From NCBI RefSeq assembly GCF_018614035.1, contig NZ_JAGGPA010000011.1:186001-250000 (forward strand): a DNA stretch of 64,000 nt. The letters run 5' to 3'. Under the pieces are notes generated by a model. That model was not told the origin of the DNA. It ran no database searches and saw nothing but the letters and a program-made list of their open reading frames with translations. Below are positions 60,466 through 64,000 of the stretch, one piece after another (position 1 is the first letter of the stretch; the number at the start of each line of letters is the position of its first letter). Position numbers and translations under genes: made by a program. The DNA comes from Streptomyces sp. ISL-96. GTDB lineage: Bacteria > Actinomycetota > Actinomycetes > Streptomycetales > Streptomycetaceae.

Positions 60466-62061
60466 ATGCGGATTCGGGCCCGCCGGTGGGAATGGCCGTC
60501 GTCGCCCTGGTGGCGCGGCGCCGTCGCGGTGGCGCTCTGCGCGCTGCCCGCGCTCGCCTTTCCCGCCCCCTCCCTCTGGTGGTTCGCGTACGTCGCCCTC
60601 GTGCCGTGGATGCTGCTCATCCGCTCCGCGCCGACGGGCCGGCGGGCGGCTCTGGACGGCTGGCTCGGCGGCACCGGGTTCATGATCGCCGCGCATCACT
60701 GGCTGATGCCGAGCCTGCATGTGTTCATCGTGGTGCTGGCCGCGCTGCTCGCGCTGCTGTGGCTTCCCTGGGGCTGGCTGGTCCGCTCGATGCTGGGCGG
60801 GACACCGTCGGCCCGTCGCGCGACGGCCGCGCTCGTCGTCGTCCCCTCCGGCTGGCTGATGGCCGAGCTGGTCAGATCCTGGGAGGGGCTGGGCGGCCCG
60901 TGGGGGCTGCTCGGTTCGAGCCAGTGGGAGGTCGCCCCCGCGCTGCGGCTGGCCTCGGTCGGCGGTGTGTGGCTGGTGAGCCTGCTGGTGGTGGCGGTCA
61001 ACACCGCCGTGGTCGTGCTCCTGACCGTGCCCCCGGCCCGTACACCCGTGGTGGCCGCCCTGACGGCCTGCGCGGTCGCGGCCGGCGCCGTGTGGGCGTG
61101 GGCGCCGCGCCCCGAGCAGTCCGGCCGGGTGCGGGTCGCGGTCGTACAGCCCGGTGTGGTCAGCGGCACGGACCGTCCCGAACAGCGCTTCGCGCGCGGC
61201 GAGGCGCTGACCCGCGAACTGGCGGGACAGGACCTCGATCTGGTCGTCTGGGGCGAGAGCAGCGTCGGCGCGGACCTGACCGAACGACCCGACCTCGCGG
61301 CCAGACTCGCCGCCCTCTCCCGGCTGGTTGACGCCGAAGTGCTGGTCAATGTCGACGCGCGGCGCTCGGACCGCCCCGGCATCTTCAAGAGCTCGGTGCT
61401 GGTCGGCCCGCGGGGCGTCACCGGCGAGCGCTACGACAAGATGCGCCTGGTCCCCTTCGGCGAGTACGTCCCGGCGCGTTCCGTGCTCGGCTGGGCGACC
61501 TCGGTGGGCAAGGCCGCCACCGAGGACCGCAGGCGCGGCACGAACCCCGTGGTGATGACGCTGCCCGGCGGCGGCGCCACCGGTGGGCTGCGCGTCGGTC
61601 CTCTGGTGTGCTTCGAGTCGGCGTTCCCCGACATGAGCAGGGAACTGACCCGCGGCGACGCGCAGGTGATCGTCGCCCAGTCGGCCACGTCGACCTTCCA
61701 GAACAGCTGGGCCCCCGAGCAGCACGCCTCCCTCGCGGCGCTGCGGGCCGCCGAGACCGGACGCCCGGTGGTGCACGCGACGCTCACCGGCGTCAGCTCG
61801 GTGTTCGGCCCCGGCGGCGAGCGCGTCGGCCCACCGCTGGGGACGGACGAGAGCACGTCCGCGGTGTACGACATCCCGCTGGCCGAGGGCACGACGGCGT
61901 ACGTCGGCGCAGGTGACTGGGCCGTCCACGGCGCGCTCGCCGTACTGGTTCTGCTGGGCGCGGCCGGGGGCGTACGGACTCTCAGACGGCCTGCTGCTCC
62001 TCGGCCGCCCGGACCACCCGCTCGCACAGCTCGTGCGTCAGCAGCGCGTCCTGGGCGCTGA
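60466..62061 (+). CDS. lnt: Apolipoprotein N-acyltransferase Lnt
   Basis: The 531-residue membrane enzyme N-acylates the lipid-modified cysteine of lipoproteins. About seven hydrophobic helices are followed by a periplasmic nitrilase-like domain. The catalytic triad is Glu in VVWGESSVGAD, Lys in YDKMRLVPFGEYVP and Cys in LVCFESAFPDM. A last helix (AALAVLVLLGAAGG-type) and a Pro/Ala/Arg-rich tail end it. GAGGAGG lies 6 nt before the ATG. The tail overlaps the 3' end of the convergent oxidoreductase gene by 80 nt. Confidence 0.93.
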   Translation: MRIRARRWEWPSSPWWRGAVAVALCALPALAFPAPSLWWFAYVALVPWMLLIRSAPTGRRAALDGWLGGTGFMIAAHHWLMPSLHVFIVVLAALLALLWLPWGWLVRSMLGGTPSARRATAALVVVPSGWLMAELVRSWEGLGGPWGLLGSSQWEVAPALRLASVGGVWLVSLLVVAVNTAVVVLLTVPPARTPVVAALTACAVAAGAVWAWAPRPEQSGRVRVAVVQPGVVSGTDRPEQRFARGEALTRELAGQDLDLVVWGESSVGADLTERPDLAARLAALSRLVDAEVLVNVDARRSDRPGIFKSSVLVGPRGVTGERYDKMRLVPFGEYVPARSVLGWATSVGKAATEDRRRGTNPVVMTLPGGGATGGLRVGPLVCFESAFPDMSRELTRGDAQVIVAQSATSTFQNSWAPEQHASLAALRAAETGRPVVHATLTGVSSVFGPGGERVGPPLGTDESTSAVYDIPLAEGTTAYVGAGDWAVHGALAVLVLLGAAGGVRTLRRPAAPRPPGPPARTARASAARPGR

Positions 62062-62890
62062 GCAGCTTTCCGGCCCGTACGGCGTCGAGGAACGAATCCA
62101 CGGCCTGCTCGATGCCGCGCTGGTGCGCCACCGGCACCCAGTCACCGCGACGGCGCACGGTCGGCTGCCCCTTGTGGTCGATGACCTCGGCGAGGTTGAC
62201 GACCTGGCGCTTGGCGTTCTGGCCGGAGACTTCGAGGATCTCCTCGGTGGAGCCGTTCATCCGGTTCATGGTGCCGATCGCGGTGAACCCGTCGCCGGAG
62301 AGCTGGAGGACGACGTGGTGGATCAGGCCCCCGACGACCTTGGCCCGTACGTCGATGTGGTCGACGGTGCCGGGGACCAGGAAGCGCAGGGTGTCGACGA
62401 CGTGGATGAAGTCGTCGAGGACGAGGCTGCGCGGGTCCTCGGGCAGGCCGACGCGGTTCTTCTGCATGATGATCAGGTCGCGCGGGTGCTCGGCGCACTG
62501 CGCGTACCCGGGGGCGAGACGGCGGTTGAAGCCGACGGCGAGGCTGACGCCGCGCTCGTCCGCGAGCCGCACGAGCCGCTCGGACTCGGCGAGTTCGTAC
62601 GCGAGCGGCTTGTCGACGTACGTCGGTACGCCCGCTTCCAGCAGCCGGGTCACGATCTCCGGGTGCACGGCGGTGGGCGCGTGCACGAAGGCCGCGTCCA
62701 GGCCCTGGGCGAGCAGCGCGTCGAGGCTCGTGTGGCACTGCGCACCGGGGATGCGGTAGGTCGCGGCGACCCGCGCGAGGGTGGCGGGCGTGCGGGTCTG
62801 CAGGTGCGGTTCGATGCCCGGCCGGGTGGTCAGTACGGGCAGATATGCCTTCTGCGCGATGTCGCCGAGCCCGATGACGCCGACCTTCAC
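61982..62890 (-). CDS. Gfo/Idh/MocA-family oxidoreductase
   Basis: The 302-residue protein has an N-terminal Rossmann fold (VGVIGLGDIAQKAYLPVL) and the signature VPTYVDKPLAYELAESERLV (the EKP-like motif, here DKP). A Gfo/Idh/MocA C-terminal domain with LDDFIHVVDTLRFLVPG follows, where the DxxxH supplies catalytic His/Asp. These enzymes oxidise or reduce sugars, inositols or related compounds with NAD(P). The GTG at 62890 has GGGAGG 6 nt upstream. It is the neighbour of a flavin monooxygenase on the same strand, 10 nt away, suggesting one transcript. Confidence 0.9.
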   Translation of the reverse strand: MKVGVIGLGDIAQKAYLPVLTTRPGIEPHLQTRTPATLARVAATYRIPGAQCHTSLDALLAQGLDAAFVHAPTAVHPEIVTRLLEAGVPTYVDKPLAYELAESERLVRLADERGVSLAVGFNRRLAPGYAQCAEHPRDLIIMQKNRVGLPEDPRSLVLDDFIHVVDTLRFLVPGTVDHIDVRAKVVGGLIHHVVLQLSGDGFTAIGTMNRMNGSTEEILEVSGQNAKRQVVNLAEVIDHKGQPTVRRRGDWVPVAHQRGIEQAVDSFLDAVRAGKLLSAQDALLTHELCERVVRAAEEQQAV

Positions 62891-62900
62891 AGGGGCCTCC

Positions 62901-64000
62901 CTAACGCTGTACCTGGTGATCCCGGACCTGGTGGTCCCGTGCCCCGGCAGCATACGTGCGCTGCGGGGGCAGCCAGTTCGCGATGCCGTCGAAGGCGCGC
63001 AGGGCCAGGCCGGGACCGAAGCCCGCGAGGACCATGAGGGTGTCGCGCAGGGCGACGGCCGGGGCGCTGCGGACCGACATCAGCTTGGTGATCTGCGCGG
63101 ACTTGCGCACGATGCCGGTGGTGCGCGGCAGCCGGTCGGCGGAGTACGCCGCGAGACCCGTCCCGAGCTCGTTCGCGTCCGGGAGGTGGTGGGCCAGCAC
63201 GATGCCGTCCTCGATGGCCTGGTTGCCGCCCTGGCCCATGGTGGGCGCCATGGCGTGCGCGGCGTCGCCGAGCAGTGCGGTCCTGCCGCGGTGGAAGGCG
63301 GGGAGCGGGGTGATCATGTGGTGGACGTCGTGCCGCAAAACCTTGTCGGGGTCGGCCGCGTCGAGGATCGCGGGTACGGGGTGGTGCCAGTCACCGAACC
63401 TGCGCAGGAGTTCGGCCTTCTCGCCGTCGGCCGAGCGGCCTCCGGCGGGGGCCACGGCGGCGGCGTACGCGTAGACCCGGCCGTCCTTCATCGGCTGGCT
63501 GCCCCAGAGGGCGCCGCGGCCCCAGGTCTCGTGGGGCTCGAAGGGGGCGACGGGGGCCGGCACGACAACGCGCCACGTGGTGATTCCGGCGTAGCGCGGG
63601 CCGGGGTGTCCGGGGAAGAGGGCGCGGCGCGTCGCGGAGTTGATGCCGTCGGCGCCGATGACGAGGTCGGCTTCGATGTCCCCGTCGGGGGTGCTGACGA
63701 CGGCGAGCCTGCCGCCCGCTACGCCGGGATCGGTCAGTGTCGCTGGGCATCCGGTGCGTACCGCGCCGTCGGGCAGCCGGGCGGCGAGGCGGTCGATGAG
63801 GGTGGCGCGGTGGACGAGGACGAGGGGACCGCCGAAGCGCTCGGTGGCGGCGGAGCTGTTCGTACGGGCGAGCCAGCGGCCGCCGGGGGCGCGCACGCCG
63901 CCGTCGCCCTGCCAGGCGGCCAGCTCGCGGATCTCCTCGCCGAGGCCGATGACGTCGAGGGCGTGGTGCCCGTTGGGCGCGAGCGCGATCCCGGCGCCGA
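62901..64000 (-). CDS. FAD-dependent monooxygenase (cut by window edge)
   Basis: About 366 residues are visible and the N-terminus (with the GxGxxG FAD motif) lies outside the window. The class A flavin hydroxylase features are the DG motif DLVIGADGINSATRRALF and the GD motif GRTALLGDAAHAMAPTMGQG, followed by GNQAIEDGIVLAHHL. The upstream end reads IALAPNGHHALDVIGLGEEI, the segment just after the FAD strand. The C-terminal 12 residues duplicate the unit RDHQV. The substrate is probably a small aromatic or isoprenoid, but cannot be told. It lies directly before the Gfo/Idh/MocA gene. Confidence 0.92.
   Translation of the reverse strand, partial: GAGIALAPNGHHALDVIGLGEEIRELAAWQGDGGVRAPGGRWLARTNSSAATERFGGPLVLVHRATLIDRLAARLPDGAVRTGCPATLTDPGVAGGRLAVVSTPDGDIEADLVIGADGINSATRRALFPGHPGPRYAGITTWRVVVPAPVAPFEPHETWGRGALWGSQPMKDGRVYAYAAAVAPAGGRSADGEKAELLRRFGDWHHPVPAILDAADPDKVLRHDVHHMITPLPAFHRGRTALLGDAAHAMAPTMGQGGNQAIEDGIVLAHHLPDANELGTGLAAYSADRLPRTTGIVRKSAQITKLMSVRSAPAVALRDTLMVLAGFGPGLALRAFDGIANWLPPQRTYAAGARDHQVRDHQVQR

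Noticed and set aside
1..64000. CRISPR array, prophage, integrative element or large biosynthetic cluster
   Set aside because: No spaced repeats, integrase, terminase, transfer or PKS/NRPS genes were seen; only a transposase-less MITE-like element.

Overview
The window reads as a piece of a Streptomyces (or very close actinomycete) chromosome. Base composition is strongly GC-rich with G or C in almost every third codon position, GTG and TTG starts are common, and many genes start 5 to 10 nt after a TANNNT -10 hexamer. The gene set (urease, biotin, purB, CNNM/CBS pair, SbcCD, divergent EF-Tu) is a typical Streptomyces core-flank assortment. There is no rRNA, tRNA, CRISPR array, prophage or large biosynthetic cluster.

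Layout. 1-3.8 kb is a damaged stretch: an edge-cut TetR regulator, a galE remnant fused to a ugd remnant, and a membrane/GAF/PAS fragment fused to a tyrosine-phosphatase domain. 3.8-7.5 kb carries a PlsC acyltransferase, an extended SDR and a secreted Tap-type peptidase. 7.6-12.2 kb is the urease operon ureABCFGD (minus strand) with two GlnR-like boxes upstream. 12.6-14.9 kb holds a Phd/YefM-type antitoxin without a toxin, divergent from a ClpP homologue that has lost its catalytic histidine and is coupled to a small unknown protein. A c-di-AMP (ydaO) riboswitch in front of a secreted NlpC/P60 hydrolase follows.

15-17.5 kb has a VOC protein, a LysE exporter with divergent LysR regulator, and an RsbW-type ATPase. 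18-22.7 kb is the biotin cluster (bioF divergent from bioB-bioA, then bioD across a large intergenic repeat). 22.7-28.3 kb has a broken VOC gene, a methyltransferase, an RHH/degenerate-Fic toxin-antitoxin pair, a GNAT, two CNNM/CBS transporters and a frameshifted SGNH hydrolase. 28.4-34.2 kb has purB, mug, a ROK regulator, a GntR regulator and an ECF41 sigma factor carrying an in-frame MITE-like insertion.

34.3-43.4 kb has an alpha/beta hydrolase, a Tat-exported PhoD phosphatase behind a PHO-box-like repeat, an ACT-GNAT protein, a DUF885 peptidase, an SDR, an ATP-grasp protein, and a rhodanese divergent from an Lrp regulator. 43.3-49.2 kb has SbcC/SbcD, a YigZ protein and DoxX. 49.4-55.0 kb has a CoA-binding protein, two left-handed-beta-helix proteins, a DedA protein, a hotdog protein, an anchored extracytoplasmic protein, an MFS remnant and a spermidine-synthase-like protein. 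55.1-64 kb has EF-Tu3 with a structured leader and a 29-codon leader ORF, TVP38, UppP, a pentapeptide-repeat protein, a 57-residue leaderless small protein, a SnoaL-like protein, Lnt, a Gfo/Idh/MocA oxidoreductase and an edge-cut FAD monooxygenase.

The most unusual items are: the Phd / His-less ClpP / small-protein locus with a shared triple GTAC operator; the 162-bp inverted-repeat element inserted in frame in an ECF41 sigma factor; the mosaic of fused gene fragments at the left edge; the EF-Tu3 leader; and the Fic-like toxin without its catalytic motif.
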